Positions 47,435-56,279 of a stretch of 64,000 nucleotides of DNA are shown piece by piece. Made by a program: the position numbers and the translations under genes. The notes beneath the pieces were generated by a model. The model saw nothing but the letters and a program-made list of their open reading frames with translations. It was not told the origin of the DNA and made no database searches. Source of the stretch: Segatella copri (GTDB lineage Bacteria; Bacteroidota; Bacteroidia; Bacteroidales; Bacteroidaceae); assembly GCF_002224675.1 (NCBI RefSeq), contig NZ_NMPZ01000005.1, positions 62,001 through 126,000 of the forward strand, given 5' to 3'. The number at the start of each line of letters is the position of its first letter. Positions within the stretch are counted from its first letter, which is position 1.

Positions 47435-47836
47435 ATGCTACAACGAGACTACATACAGCGACTGATTCGCGAGTTTATGGCGGCACTCGAAAGAATGCTC
47501 GAAAAGAAAGAGGTGGAGGTGAGACGTGAGAAGATTAAGGAGCTCTACAATCAATACGTGGGCCCTTATGCCTTCTACAGCATCGCCACCATCGAGGACG
47601 TGATGAAGGCAATGGCAGGAATCGACGACGAGGAGAAACGACTCTCCAAGATGGACATGCTTGCCGAACTCTACTATCACGAGGCGGACATGGTGGGGCA
47701 GCCCGCAAGAGATGAACTGCTGAACAAGGCGTTCATGCTCTTCGATTATGTGGAAACCCACGGGGATACGTTTTCCATTGAGCGCCGCAACAAAATGGCA
47801 CAAATCAGACAGAAGATAGGAGATGCGCTCAAATAA
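47435..47836 (+). CDS. Small helical protein, possibly DUF6483-like
   Basis: A 133-residue, helix-rich cytosolic protein with an N-terminal amphipathic helix (DYIQRLIREFMAALERMLEKK) and TPR-like helical pairs (LAELYYHEADMVGQPARDEL). The start resembles DUF6483 proteins, but I am not sure of the assignment. It lies 62 bp upstream of the MATE gene on the same strand and could be co-transcribed with it. Confidence 0.7.
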   Translation: MLQRDYIQRLIREFMAALERMLEKKEVEVRREKIKELYNQYVGPYAFYSIATIEDVMKAMAGIDDEEKRLSKMDMLAELYYHEADMVGQPARDELLNKAFMLFDYVETHGDTFSIERRNKMAQIRQKIGDALK

Positions 47837-47898
47837 AATGAGTGCATTCTCCCCCTCTTTCATATTTTTAGGATAACAAAAACTAATCATACAGTTCA

Positions 47899-49263
47899 AT
47901 GGTCAAAACTCAAAGTTCAAAGTCAACAAACGACATGACGGTGGGTTCGCCCTTGCGAGCCATCATCAAATTTGCGATTCCACTTATCTTGGGCTACATC
48001 CTTCAGCAGATGTATCTCATCATCGATGCCGCCATCGTGGGAAGATGGATTGGCGTGGGAGCACTTGCGGCAGTAGGCGCATCCAGCTCCATCATGTTCC
48101 TCATCATGGGCTTCTGCAACGGCTCCTGTGCCGGTTTTGCCATCCCTATCGCCCAGGCTTTCGGTGCCAGGGATTACGCCAAGATGCGGGCTTACGTAAG
48201 CAACAGCATCCGCATCGCCGTGGTGTTTGCCGTGGTCATCACCTTTCTTTCCTGCATCTTCTGCGGAAAGATTCTGCACCTGGTGAATACGCCGAAGGAG
48301 GTGTTCGATGATGCCTACATCTTCCTGATGCTGCAGTTTGCGGCAATTCCTTTCACTATCGCCTACAACCTGCTCTCAGGTCAGATCCGTGCCCTGGGCA
48401 ACTCGAAGCAGCCTTTCTATTTTCTCATTACAGCTTCCGTTATCAACATTATTCTTGATGCCATTCTCATTCTCGGCATGGGGTTAGGCGTAGAGGGTGC
48501 AGGCATTGCCACCTGGCTCTCGCAGGGAATCTCCGTGCTGCTCTGTATCTGGTTTATCAAAAAGAAAATGCAGATTCTGATTCCGAAGGGTGAGGAAAGG
48601 AAATTCGACAACAAAAAGGTAAGCATTCTGCTGAACAATGGTGTTCCGATGGGTCTGCAGTTCTCGATTACCGCCATCGGCCTCATCATGCTGCAGAGTG
48701 CCAACAACGCTCTGGGAACGGTTTATGTGGCGGCATTCACAGCCTCTATGCGCATCAAATATCTCTTTACCTGCGTATTCGAGAACATCGGAGTGGCAAT
48801 GGCTACCTATTGCGGTCAGAACCTGGGAGCCAGGAAGCTGGATAGAATCGGTCAGGGCGTAAGAGCTTCCATCAGGATGATGCTGGTTTATTTCGTCTTC
48901 ACCTTCCTGCTCATCTATCCGTTTGCCGACGAGATGATGATGCTCTTCGTGGATAAGGGCGAGGCTGAGGTGGTAACTTATGCAGCACAGTTTATGCGCA
49001 TAGCCAACTATTTCTATCCTTGTCTGGGCTTGCTCACCATCCTGCGCTACAGCATTCAGGGATTGGGTTACAGCAACCTCTCGATGCTGAGTGGCGTAAT
49101 GGAAATGATAGCGAGATGCGGTGTGAGTCTCTGGCTGGTACCAGCCCTGGCGTGGACGGGAGTCTGCTTCGGCGATCCTGTGGCATGGGTCATGGCAGAT
49201 CTCTTCCTCATTCCCGCCTTCCTGTGGCTTTATAAGCATCTGAAGAAGGAGCAAGTCCGCTAG
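47899..49263 (+). CDS. MATE family efflux transporter
   Basis: A 454-residue inner-membrane multidrug/toxin extruder with about twelve helices in two similar halves. It has the MATE-type motifs SPLRAIIKFAIPLILGYILQ and GRWIGVGALAAVGASSSIMF, and in the second half NNGVPMGLQFSITAIGLIML. An ATG at 47935 is an alternative start. The last 30 bp of the gene are repeated at 56330-56359 beside the second sigma-factor copy, marking one edge of a duplication. Confidence 0.92.
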   Translation: MVKTQSSKSTNDMTVGSPLRAIIKFAIPLILGYILQQMYLIIDAAIVGRWIGVGALAAVGASSSIMFLIMGFCNGSCAGFAIPIAQAFGARDYAKMRAYVSNSIRIAVVFAVVITFLSCIFCGKILHLVNTPKEVFDDAYIFLMLQFAAIPFTIAYNLLSGQIRALGNSKQPFYFLITASVINIILDAILILGMGLGVEGAGIATWLSQGISVLLCIWFIKKKMQILIPKGEERKFDNKKVSILLNNGVPMGLQFSITAIGLIMLQSANNALGTVYVAAFTASMRIKYLFTCVFENIGVAMATYCGQNLGARKLDRIGQGVRASIRMMLVYFVFTFLLIYPFADEMMMLFVDKGEAEVVTYAAQFMRIANYFYPCLGLLTILRYSIQGLGYSNLSMLSGVMEMIARCGVSLWLVPALAWTGVCFGDPVAWVMADLFLIPAFLWLYKHLKKEQVR

Positions 49264-49340
49264 GCGTTCCTCCGGATTTGCAATCCGGAGTCAAAAAAGG
49301 TTCGACCTACTTCTTGCGGATTTGCAATCCGCACAACCAA
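49264..49340. repeat. Two palindromes of the GGATTTGCAATCC family, intergenic
   Basis: TCCGGATTTGCAATCCGGA (about 49271-49289) and GCGGATTTGCAATCCGC (about 49316-49332) share the core of the palindromes inside the DUF3987 gene but have different outer arm bases. The block is preceded by GGCGTTCC and followed by AAGCT, as in the coding copies. Confidence 0.8.
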
Positions 49341-49440
49341 GCTCTCATTTATTTAAAAATTTGCATTAAAAAATATTCTGCTATGGGTTAGGAAAATGAA
49401 AATTCGATTGTAATATAGGCAAAAGAAAAGAAATAAAGTA

Positions 49441-49992
49441 ATGCAAATAAACAAAGAAACGATAGAACAGCTCTTCCGGCAGCATTATCTGAGGATGTAC
49501 CAATTGGCCAGGATACTTCTGAAGGATGATGCAGCCAGCAAGGATGTGGTGAGCGAAGTCTTTGCCGATGTGCTCGACAGAAAGACTCAACTGGGTCTTG
49601 ATAACGAGACTATAACCAGCGATTCGCCCCTGCCTTCCGCCAACGCCGGGAGCTATCTTCTGGTGTGTGTGCGCCATAAATGCCTCAACCTGTTGAGCCG
49701 ACAGAAGATGAAAGACCGGGTTCATCATCTCCTGAAAGCCGATACTTCGCCTTCGATAGTTCCCCTGGAAGCGACGATTGCCGAAATAGACAGGGAGACC
49801 GAAAAGTACGAGGCAATTCAAGCTTATATGGATGCAGAACTCACGCCACAAACCCGCAAGGTACTCGATCTCCGTTTTCGGCAGAAACTGAAATATCGGG
49901 AGATTGCTACGGAATTGGGCATCAGCGAAGTGGCAGTTTATAAGCATCTGGCGCAAGGCATCAGAAAATTAAAGCAAAAGTTTAACCCTTAG
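49441..49992 (+). CDS. ECF-type RNA polymerase sigma-70 factor (copy 1)
   Basis: A 183-residue sigma factor of the extracytoplasmic function type. Region 2 contains LFRQHYLRMYQLARILLKDD, and region 4 a helix-turn-helix (KLKYREIATELGISEVAVYKHLAQGIRKLKQ). In Bacteroidota such genes usually form trios with a FecR-type anti-sigma factor and a TonB-dependent receptor, as here. Copy 2 (56463-57014) differs at about nine residues, mostly in the linker between regions 2 and 4. It probably directs transcription of its own receptor gene. Confidence 0.92.
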   Translation: MQINKETIEQLFRQHYLRMYQLARILLKDDAASKDVVSEVFADVLDRKTQLGLDNETITSDSPLPSANAGSYLLVCVRHKCLNLLSRQKMKDRVHHLLKADTSPSIVPLEATIAEIDRETEKYEAIQAYMDAELTPQTRKVLDLRFRQKLKYREIATELGISEVAVYKHLAQGIRKLKQKFNP

Positions 49993-50002
49993 CAGATTTA
50001 TT

Positions 50003-50653
50003 ATGGACAAGTTTGAAAAAATACTGGATATCATCGACCATCAGGAGAAGTATTCTGATGAGGAGATTCGTGAAATATTGCAGGATGAGGAATGCCGAAA
50101 ACTCTATCAGACGATGATGGAAGTGGATTCTGCACTTGAAAGCCCCTCTCCTATTATTAATGTAGATGAGGAATGGGAGAAATTCAGCCAGGAGCATCAA
50201 CTTCAGGAAAAAGCAACTCATCCTATAACTTCCTGGCGCAAGCTGGCAGCATCCATCGCCGGATTTGTCTTGATTTCGGGTATTGCCTTTGCCGCAATCC
50301 ATACTTACATCAAGCGCAGCCAGGAACCAACCCAGGTAACGGCTGATACTCATCCGGAAGCCATAAAATCAGATTCCGCAAAGCAGGTAGCAAGAAAGGA
50401 TTCCCTGACTCATCCGAAACCAGAAAAGCCAGCCATTCACAAGACTTTCGAGAATGTGGCTTTCGAGCAGATGATTTCAGAGATTGCTTCTTATTATGAT
50501 TTACAAGTGAAGTTTGAGAATAACGAGGACAAGACCCTCCGCCTCTATTACGAATGGAACAGTCATTCGAGCATCGAGAACATCGTAAAAGAACTGAACC
50601 AATTCGAGAATGTAAACATCGAATTGCAACAAAACGAGCTGATTGTAAAATAA
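50003..50653 (+). CDS. FecR-like anti-sigma factor with DUF4974 domain (copy 1)
   Basis: A 216-residue single-pass inner-membrane regulator. The cytosolic N-terminus (about 1-80) would hold the sigma factor. A membrane helix follows (LAASIAGFVLISGIAFAAI). The periplasmic part is a short linker and a DUF4974-like domain (VAFEQMISEIASYYDLQVKF to the end). It is smaller than standard FecR, lacking most of the FecR domain. It lies 10 bp after the sigma gene, so it is co-transcribed. Copy 2 differs at four residues. Confidence 0.85.
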   Translation: MDKFEKILDIIDHQEKYSDEEIREILQDEECRKLYQTMMEVDSALESPSPIINVDEEWEKFSQEHQLQEKATHPITSWRKLAASIAGFVLISGIAFAAIHTYIKRSQEPTQVTADTHPEAIKSDSAKQVARKDSLTHPKPEKPAIHKTFENVAFEQMISEIASYYDLQVKFENNEDKTLRLYYEWNSHSSIENIVKELNQFENVNIELQQNELIVK

Positions 50654-50674
50654 CAAATAAAAAGCAACATCATT

Positions 50675-53221
50675 ATGAGAAGATTTTCAGCCATCATATT
50701 CCTGCTGTGCACGTTCGCCCTGGCGATGAGCGCACAGCACATCCAGCGCAACTATCACAACCGCAGCATGTCGGACGTCCTCATCGACCTCGACAAGGCC
50801 TCCAAGCACTACAAAATCAGTTTCATCTACAACGAACTGGAGGATTTCACAGTTACCCAGAACGTGAAGACAGCCAATATTCCCGATGCCATCCGCAAGG
50901 TAATCGGTTTCTATCCGATGCAAATGACCGTGGGCGACAGCCTCATCACCGTGGAGTGCATGCGCAAGAGCGAGCGCAAGCTGATAGGCAGACTGATAGA
51001 CAATCACAATCTTCCTGTAGAATTCGCCAATATCCAGCTGCTCAACCCGAAGGATTCCTCCTTTCTCTGTGGAGGCGTGAGCAACGCCAATGGCGATTTC
51101 GTCATCCCCTGCCAGCAGAAACAGGCCCTCATGAAGGTTTCTTTCGTGGGCTACAAGACGATTTGCAAGTTGGTACCTATTGCCCATATCGGAAATGTGA
51201 AGATGCAGGCGAATGCCTATCAACTGGGCAAGGTGGAAGTAAAGGGCAAGCTGCGTATCGACCACGGAGACCATGCCTCTTATACATTCTCTGACGAACA
51301 GATCAAGAACTCACGCCATTCACAGGATCTCCTGGGAACACTCCCGGGAATCTATACCGATCCGATGACCGGCAAGACATCCAGTATGACAGGCAAATCC
51401 ATCAAGATTCTCATCAACAACGTGCCGATGACGAGCGAGAACGACTTGAAGGCTATTGCCGCCAATAAAATAAAGAAGGTGGAATACTACGAAGATCCTC
51501 CTATCAGATACGGCGATGTGGGCATCTTGATGAACATTATTACCAAGCCGCTTGATACGGGTTATACTACCGGTTTTGATGTGTCCAGTGCCTTGACTAC
51601 AGGGTTTAGCGATGACAATGTGTATTTCAAGTACAACAAGGGCAATCATCAGTTTTCCTTCGATTACAACATCAACGTGAGAAACTATCGTAACTGGATA
51701 GAAGACAACCAGTATTCCTTTACGCTTGACGACCAGCAGGCTGTCTATGATTACCATCTGCACAAGCGTTTTGGCTATACCGACAACAAGTTCAACCTGA
51801 AGTATGCTTACAGCAAACCAGATGACGTAACCTTCCAGGTCACCTTTTCACCAGAATTGTCTCATAAGTTCAACCGGGGAAATAGCGAGGTTGCAACGCA
51901 AGGAAACGAGGCTTGGAAGGATGGTTTCGGAAACACGAAGGATATTGTAGATTACGTGAAACCAGCAGTAGATCTCTATCTCAGCAAGCAGTTTGCCCAT
52001 AAGCAGACACTCGATGTGGACGTGCTCGGCTCTTACTTCAACACCAGGCAGCAAATGCTCAACCGGCAATGGACTTCCGACAAGGATAGCATCTTGACCG
52101 ATGACGACATGCACTCCAGGAGCCACATCTATTCCCTGATAGGAGAAGCAGATTATACCAAAGAATGGGAGCAGGGAGAGCTATCGGTAGGAGTTTATAC
52201 CTGGAATAAGTGGAGCAACTATAATGTGCGCAATATCCTTTCCGGCTATGAGCCATCCAAGTATTCTTCATGCATCAAGATCAATACGGTTTATGCCCAA
52301 TACCAGAACCATATCGGCAAGTTTACCTATCGCATAGGCGTAAAGAGCACGTGGAGAACCCAGAGCTATCAGGATCTCACCTATAACAACAACTATATTC
52401 ATCCGTTGCTGTATTTATCTTATAAGCTGAAGAACGGTTCGTTGCAGCTGCTATCATCCAGCGGCACCAATTACCCAGCTATCTCAACATTGAGCGAGAA
52501 CATGACGATTGTCATCCCCGGACTGATGAAGCAGGGCAACCCAAATGTAAAGGCTACGATGGAATGGGGACCGATATTCAGATACACCTATAATGATGCG
52601 ATGCTCTACCTGCAAGTAGCACTTTATGGAATCTATAATGACAAGGTAATTACACCTTATTATTATTGGACCACGGTGAACGACAAGCGCAGCATAGTTT
52701 CTACCTATGAAAACGGCAGTTTCTATTGGCGTTATGGCACAGGCTATTATCTTCAGTTCAAGCCGTTCAAGAACGAGGTTTTGAAACTGATGGTGGGTGG
52801 AGGTTTTGAACGAGAGGTAATCAGCAATTCCTATGGTCGCCATTGCTACTGGTGGAGTCCATTCAAATATGGCATCAACTTCCGGAAGGGAAACTGGGGA
52901 GCATCTTACCAGGGAAATATTCCGTCGAAGATGGCTGTTTTGGACTATCGCAAGGCGGATGAGCCTAAGAGCGAATTCTCTGCTTTTTATCAGAAGGGAG
53001 CCTGGCGTTTCTCGCTCTATGGCATGTGGATGTTTGCTCCTGCCAAGTACGAGAGCCAGTCGTTCGACAATCCGATTATGAACCAGACGGAACAGCACAT
53101 CATCAAGGATAATCGCCGCATGCTGATGCTGGGTGTCAGCTACAATTTCTTCTCCGGAAAGAAGAAGAACATCCGAAAGAACATTAACAACTACGATTCA
53201 GATGCTGGCGCATTCAAGTAA
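50675..53221 (+). CDS. TonB-dependent receptor with STN domain (copy 1)
   Basis: An 848-residue outer membrane receptor/transducer. It has a signal peptide (about 1-20), an STN domain (about 22-95, SMSDVLIDLDKASKHYKISF) that contacts the anti-sigma factor, a CarboxypepD_reg-like domain (about 100-180), a plug and a beta-barrel. The ligand is unknown. Residues 1-181 are almost identical to copy 2 (five differences). After residue 181 the plug and barrel are unrelated to copy 2 at this resolution. It ends the sigma/anti-sigma trio. Confidence 0.88.
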   Translation: MRRFSAIIFLLCTFALAMSAQHIQRNYHNRSMSDVLIDLDKASKHYKISFIYNELEDFTVTQNVKTANIPDAIRKVIGFYPMQMTVGDSLITVECMRKSERKLIGRLIDNHNLPVEFANIQLLNPKDSSFLCGGVSNANGDFVIPCQQKQALMKVSFVGYKTICKLVPIAHIGNVKMQANAYQLGKVEVKGKLRIDHGDHASYTFSDEQIKNSRHSQDLLGTLPGIYTDPMTGKTSSMTGKSIKILINNVPMTSENDLKAIAANKIKKVEYYEDPPIRYGDVGILMNIITKPLDTGYTTGFDVSSALTTGFSDDNVYFKYNKGNHQFSFDYNINVRNYRNWIEDNQYSFTLDDQQAVYDYHLHKRFGYTDNKFNLKYAYSKPDDVTFQVTFSPELSHKFNRGNSEVATQGNEAWKDGFGNTKDIVDYVKPAVDLYLSKQFAHKQTLDVDVLGSYFNTRQQMLNRQWTSDKDSILTDDDMHSRSHIYSLIGEADYTKEWEQGELSVGVYTWNKWSNYNVRNILSGYEPSKYSSCIKINTVYAQYQNHIGKFTYRIGVKSTWRTQSYQDLTYNNNYIHPLLYLSYKLKNGSLQLLSSSGTNYPAISTLSENMTIVIPGLMKQGNPNVKATMEWGPIFRYTYNDAMLYLQVALYGIYNDKVITPYYYWTTVNDKRSIVSTYENGSFYWRYGTGYYLQFKPFKNEVLKLMVGGGFEREVISNSYGRHCYWWSPFKYGINFRKGNWGASYQGNIPSKMAVLDYRKADEPKSEFSAFYQKGAWRFSLYGMWMFAPAKYESQSFDNPIMNQTEQHIIKDNRRMLMLGVSYNFFSGKKKNIRKNINNYDSDAGAFK

Positions 53222-53257
53222 AAGCCGTCTTCGCTTTTCCCGAAATCACAAATAAGC

Positions 53258-53295
53258 AAAAGGCTGGACTTCCTCACCCGAAGTTCAGCCTTTTT
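53258..53295. terminator. Terminator between receptor copy 1 and ATPase 3
   Basis: AAAAGGCTGGACTTC (53258-53272) pairs with GAAGTTCAGCCTTTT (53280-53294) with one G-T pair, and T/A runs on both sides. Serves the convergent genes. Confidence 0.8.
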
Positions 53296-53303
53296 GTCTG
53301 TTA

Positions 53304-54560
53304 TCAGAATTCCAGCAACCATTTCCATAGAGGGATTATCTCTATGCGGCAACCATCCTTCTCTACAATATCCTCCTCGTCCTTTGTCACAACAATCATC
53401 CGCTTGACATTCTGGACAGAAGAAAGCTTGATCAGCCCATCTGTCTCCCGCCGGAAAGTATCGGAATCTGCCATAGAGTAGGAAACCTGTATGGCCAATT
53501 CTTCTTCCGGAATCACAAAATCTACCTCGGCATTCCTGCTGTTCCAGAAATAGCTGCCGTCACCATATTTCCGCCTGAGCGTGACGGCAACTATGTTTTC
53601 CAGCAACGAAGTGTCTGCATCTACAAGAAAAAGATGAAGCAAACCATTGTCAGTAAAATAATACTTGCGGTTGGATTCCTTGTCCTGCAACTTTCCGAAC
53701 AAATTCTCATACGGCAAAATGAGCCAGGTGTCAGCCATGTAGCCGACATAATCTATCGTGGCATCCGTACTGAGTTTTTTTCCGGTACTACTCACGATAC
53801 TGGCTATTCTGCTGTAAGATAATGGCTGCTTCACGCTTTCTGCCATCTTGCGAATCATTACTCGCAGGGCATAGTCGTTACGAATCTTATATCGAGCCAC
53901 CAAATCACCGAAGAAGATTTTACTGAAGAGATTGCTCATCCACGACCTTGGCTCCTTCATCCCCACAGTCTCTGGCAAACCTCCATGCTGGAAATAGATA
54001 TTAGAGAGTCTTACAATATCCTTAGCGTAAGCATAGAGGGCATTCTTTGCCTTTACATCAATACCGCTCGCCTTCAGATATTCGGCAAAGGAATAGGGAT
54101 ACACCTCATATATCATGTACCTGCCACCGAGTGTTGTCGCTATCTCGCTGCTCAACATCTTGGCATTACTACCCGTGATGTAAACCTGATATTTCTGATC
54201 TGCTAACCTGCGGGCAAACTTTTCCCATCTATCTACCAGCTGAACCTCGTCGAGGAAGAAGATAGGACGACTGTCATACATTTCTTCATAACAGGTTTTT
54301 ATCAGGTCAAGGTCGGTCACATCCAAGGAGTCAATACGGTCATCCTCGAAGTTGAAGTACAGGATTTCCTCCCGCTTATGCCCCTGTTCCAGCAGCTGTG
54401 CTATGCGCTGATACATCAGATACGATTTTCCTGCGTGTCTCAATCCTACAAACACGTAATTCTGTCCATCCATGAGCTCTACGTCACGATGAACCAGTTC
54501 TACTTGAGTAACATAAGCCTGATACTCAATTATCAGTAATTTAATCAAATCCTTCGTCAT
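53304..54560 (-). CDS. AAA_14/DUF4143 P-loop ATPase (ATPase 3)
   Basis: A 418-residue ATPase highly similar in layout to ATPase 1. Walker A is VGLRHAGKSYLMYQ, Walker B PIFFLDEVQLVDRW, and a DUF4143 C-terminal half contains NAEVDFVIPEEELAIQVSY. The catalytic Lys of PD-(D/E)XK is replaced there, as in ATPase 1. The ATG at 54560 (MTKDLIKLL) is chosen; the frame stays open upstream only because the 33-bp operator repeats are in phase and encode SSINDK three times. It lies between the two copies of the sigma locus and is not itself duplicated. Confidence 0.87.
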   Translation of the reverse strand: MTKDLIKLLIIEYQAYVTQVELVHRDVELMDGQNYVFVGLRHAGKSYLMYQRIAQLLEQGHKREEILYFNFEDDRIDSLDVTDLDLIKTCYEEMYDSRPIFFLDEVQLVDRWEKFARRLADQKYQVYITGSNAKMLSSEIATTLGGRYMIYEVYPYSFAEYLKASGIDVKAKNALYAYAKDIVRLSNIYFQHGGLPETVGMKEPRSWMSNLFSKIFFGDLVARYKIRNDYALRVMIRKMAESVKQPLSYSRIASIVSSTGKKLSTDATIDYVGYMADTWLILPYENLFGKLQDKESNRKYYFTDNGLLHLFLVDADTSLLENIVAVTLRRKYGDGSYFWNSRNAEVDFVIPEEELAIQVSYSMADSDTFRRETDGLIKLSSVQNVKRMIVVTKDEEDIVEKDGCRIEIIPLWKWLLEF

Positions 54561-54589
54561 AATTCCCTTTCTTTTTACTGAATCCGGTG

Positions 54590-54686
54590 CAAAGATACAC
54601 ATTTTATCGTTTATAGACGACAAAAACAATAACTTTTTATCGTTTATAGACGATAAAAATGCATAGATTTTATCGTTTATAGACGA
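54590..54686 (-). promoter_or_regulatory. Three 33-bp-pitch repeats and promoter of ATPase 3
   Basis: TTTTATCGTTTATAGACGA occurs at 54602, 54635 and 54668 (plus-strand starts), exactly 33 bp apart. The minus-strand -7 box TATCTTTG (54597-54590) directly follows the proximal copy, which therefore lies in the -33/-7 spacer. Confidence 0.88.
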
Positions 54687-54966
54687 CAAGCATCATTTTT
54701 CAACGCAATCTACATGTCTTATACGTGAAAAAGTTGTCACCTTTAGGATGGTTAAACTAAATATGTTACTATCTATTTTTCTTATCACTAAATGAGTTAC
54801 GCATTTTTATTTTTATCACTATATGGGTTGTCAGCGAATCCCCATTATACCTAACTAGGTTACTCTTTTTAAGGAGCTATCCCTAGAAAGGTTACGGTGA
54901 TGATATTCTTTCAAATGCAAAGATACACATTTTCAACTAATTAGAAGAATTTTCCCAAAGATTTTT

Positions 54967-55839
54967 CTACATTTTCTGCTGTGGCCCCGCTTGAGTATGT
55001 ACAACAGATGGTGTTTGATTACCGATACTCATATGCGGTCTTTCGTCGTTATAAAACGCAATAATCCTGGTCAGTTCCTTCTTACATACTTTACGAGTAG
55101 GAATTGTCATCCTATAAAGCCATTCCGTTTTTAAAATGCCGTTTGCACGTTCTGCTATGGCATTCTCCAAAGGATCTCCTGTTTGAGTCATACTTATTTG
55201 TGAGCCATGACTTTTTAGGATAGATACATAATTCTGACTGCAATACTGGCTTCCTCTGTCTGAGTGATGAATGAGTCCTTTTGCAGTTTCTTCATCAATG
55301 CTTTTATATGCCATTTTAAGCGCTTCTAATGGATATACTGTTTCTAATGTTGGACCAACAGCCCATCCAACAATTTTATGGGAATACAGGTCTGTTATAA
55401 GCGAGAGATAGCACACACCTTCATTGGTTTCAACATAGGTGATGTCACTTGCCCAAATCTGGTTCGGATGGGTAGGAACGACTCCCTTAATCAGGTTTGG
55501 GTATTTGCGATAATTATGGTCGGAATCTGTTGTCTTATAGCGCCTACGGCGCTTTATACGTACCATGAGGTCATGCTTACGCAGCATCTCAATAAATGCG
55601 TCACGACCAGGGAAGCAGCCTGTATCCTCAAACATCTGTTTCAATATGACATGCAACTTTGCAGCTCCTAAGCCAGGATTCGACTTACGATACTCACGTG
55701 CCTTTTCAATGATGATAGACTCAATGGCCTCTTCAGCAAAGCCGTCAGAGACATTGCGCTTATTATATGCTTGCCGGGTGAAACCAAACAGCCCGCATAG
55801 AGTGCCTAAACCTTGGCTCTGGCACTCTGTGCGGAGCAA
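54967..55839 (-). CDS. IS3-family transposase OrfB (integrase core)
   Basis: DDE transposase of the rve type. Numbering from the TTG at 55839, Asp132 is in WASDITYVE, Asp194 in HHSDRGSQY and Glu230 in NAIAERANGILKTE. An N-terminal helix-turn-helix-like region (LCGLFGFTRQAYNKR) precedes the core. Its frame remains open upstream to the A7 slippery site in OrfA (reading KKIWYQTVSLLRTEC), so the active protein is expected to be an OrfAB fusion made by -1 frameshifting. The frame appears intact, so the element may be functional. Confidence 0.9.
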   Translation of the reverse strand: MLRTECQSQGLGTLCGLFGFTRQAYNKRNVSDGFAEEAIESIIIEKAREYRKSNPGLGAAKLHVILKQMFEDTGCFPGRDAFIEMLRKHDLMVRIKRRRRYKTTDSDHNYRKYPNLIKGVVPTHPNQIWASDITYVETNEGVCYLSLITDLYSHKIVGWAVGPTLETVYPLEALKMAYKSIDEETAKGLIHHSDRGSQYCSQNYVSILKSHGSQISMTQTGDPLENAIAERANGILKTEWLYRMTIPTRKVCKKELTRIIAFYNDERPHMSIGNQTPSVVHTQAGPQQKM

Positions 55840-55841
55840 GC

Positions 55842-56279
55842 TTACTGTTTGGTACCAGATTTTTTTCTCACAGGAATATTGAAGGTTTCTTCTGCGAGAT
55901 CAATCATGGTGGAGAATGCCTTAGAGCGAAGCTTCTCTAACTCCAAAGCCTTGCGGAGACGCTTAATCTCTGCATCTTTCTCTTTCAACTGCTCATTTGT
56001 TGTCTTTGCCATATCGTCACGGTTTTGGTCTTCTGGCGGCAAAGATAACAAATCTTTTTCATTTAAGAACTTATCCATCCAAGAAAATAGCACAGTACGA
56101 CTGCTTATATAGTATTTCTTGATGATTTCTTCTGCTGGGAGCCCACTCTCCATATACTCTCGAACTATCATGATACGATCATCATCTGTAAAAGAGTAGC
56201 TATTCAACTCTACCTCACGGGTCTCAAACCAACCAGTATCCTCATTATACACACGTTCAATTCTTGTCTTACGTTTCAT
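55842..56279 (-). CDS. IS3-family transposase OrfA
   Basis: A 145-residue DNA-binding protein. An HTH_Tnp-like domain (DDRIMIVREYMESGLPAEEI, then YYISSRTVLFSWM) is followed by a leucine-zipper coiled coil (NEQLKEKDAEIKRLRKALE). This is the standard OrfA arrangement. The ATG at 56279 is preferred to one two codons upstream. It contains the slippery site near its 3' end. Confidence 0.88.
   Translation of the reverse strand: MKRKTRIERVYNEDTGWFETREVELNSYSFTDDDRIMIVREYMESGLPAEEIIKKYYISSRTVLFSWMDKFLNEKDLLSLPPEDQNRDDMAKTTNEQLKEKDAEIKRLRKALELEKLRSKAFSTMIDLAEETFNIPVRKKSGTKQ
55860..55866 (-). other. Programmed -1 frameshift site of the IS transposase
   Basis: On the minus strand a run of seven A is read in OrfA phase as A-AAA-AAA, the canonical slippery heptamer of IS3 elements. 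Slipping back one base joins OrfA to the OrfB frame. Confidence 0.8.

Larger units (their letters stand above)
49234..51219 (+). repeat. Duplicated segment, copy 1 (sigma / anti-sigma / receptor N-terminus)
   Basis: From the last 30 bp of the MATE gene through receptor codon 181, this segment is nearly identical to 56330-58241. The two run collinear (offset 7022) with no indel from 49352 onward. Between the MATE end and 49352, copy 1 has 88 bp carrying two palindromes, and copy 2 has an unrelated 14 bp. Similarity ends abruptly at 51219/58241. Confidence 0.9.
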
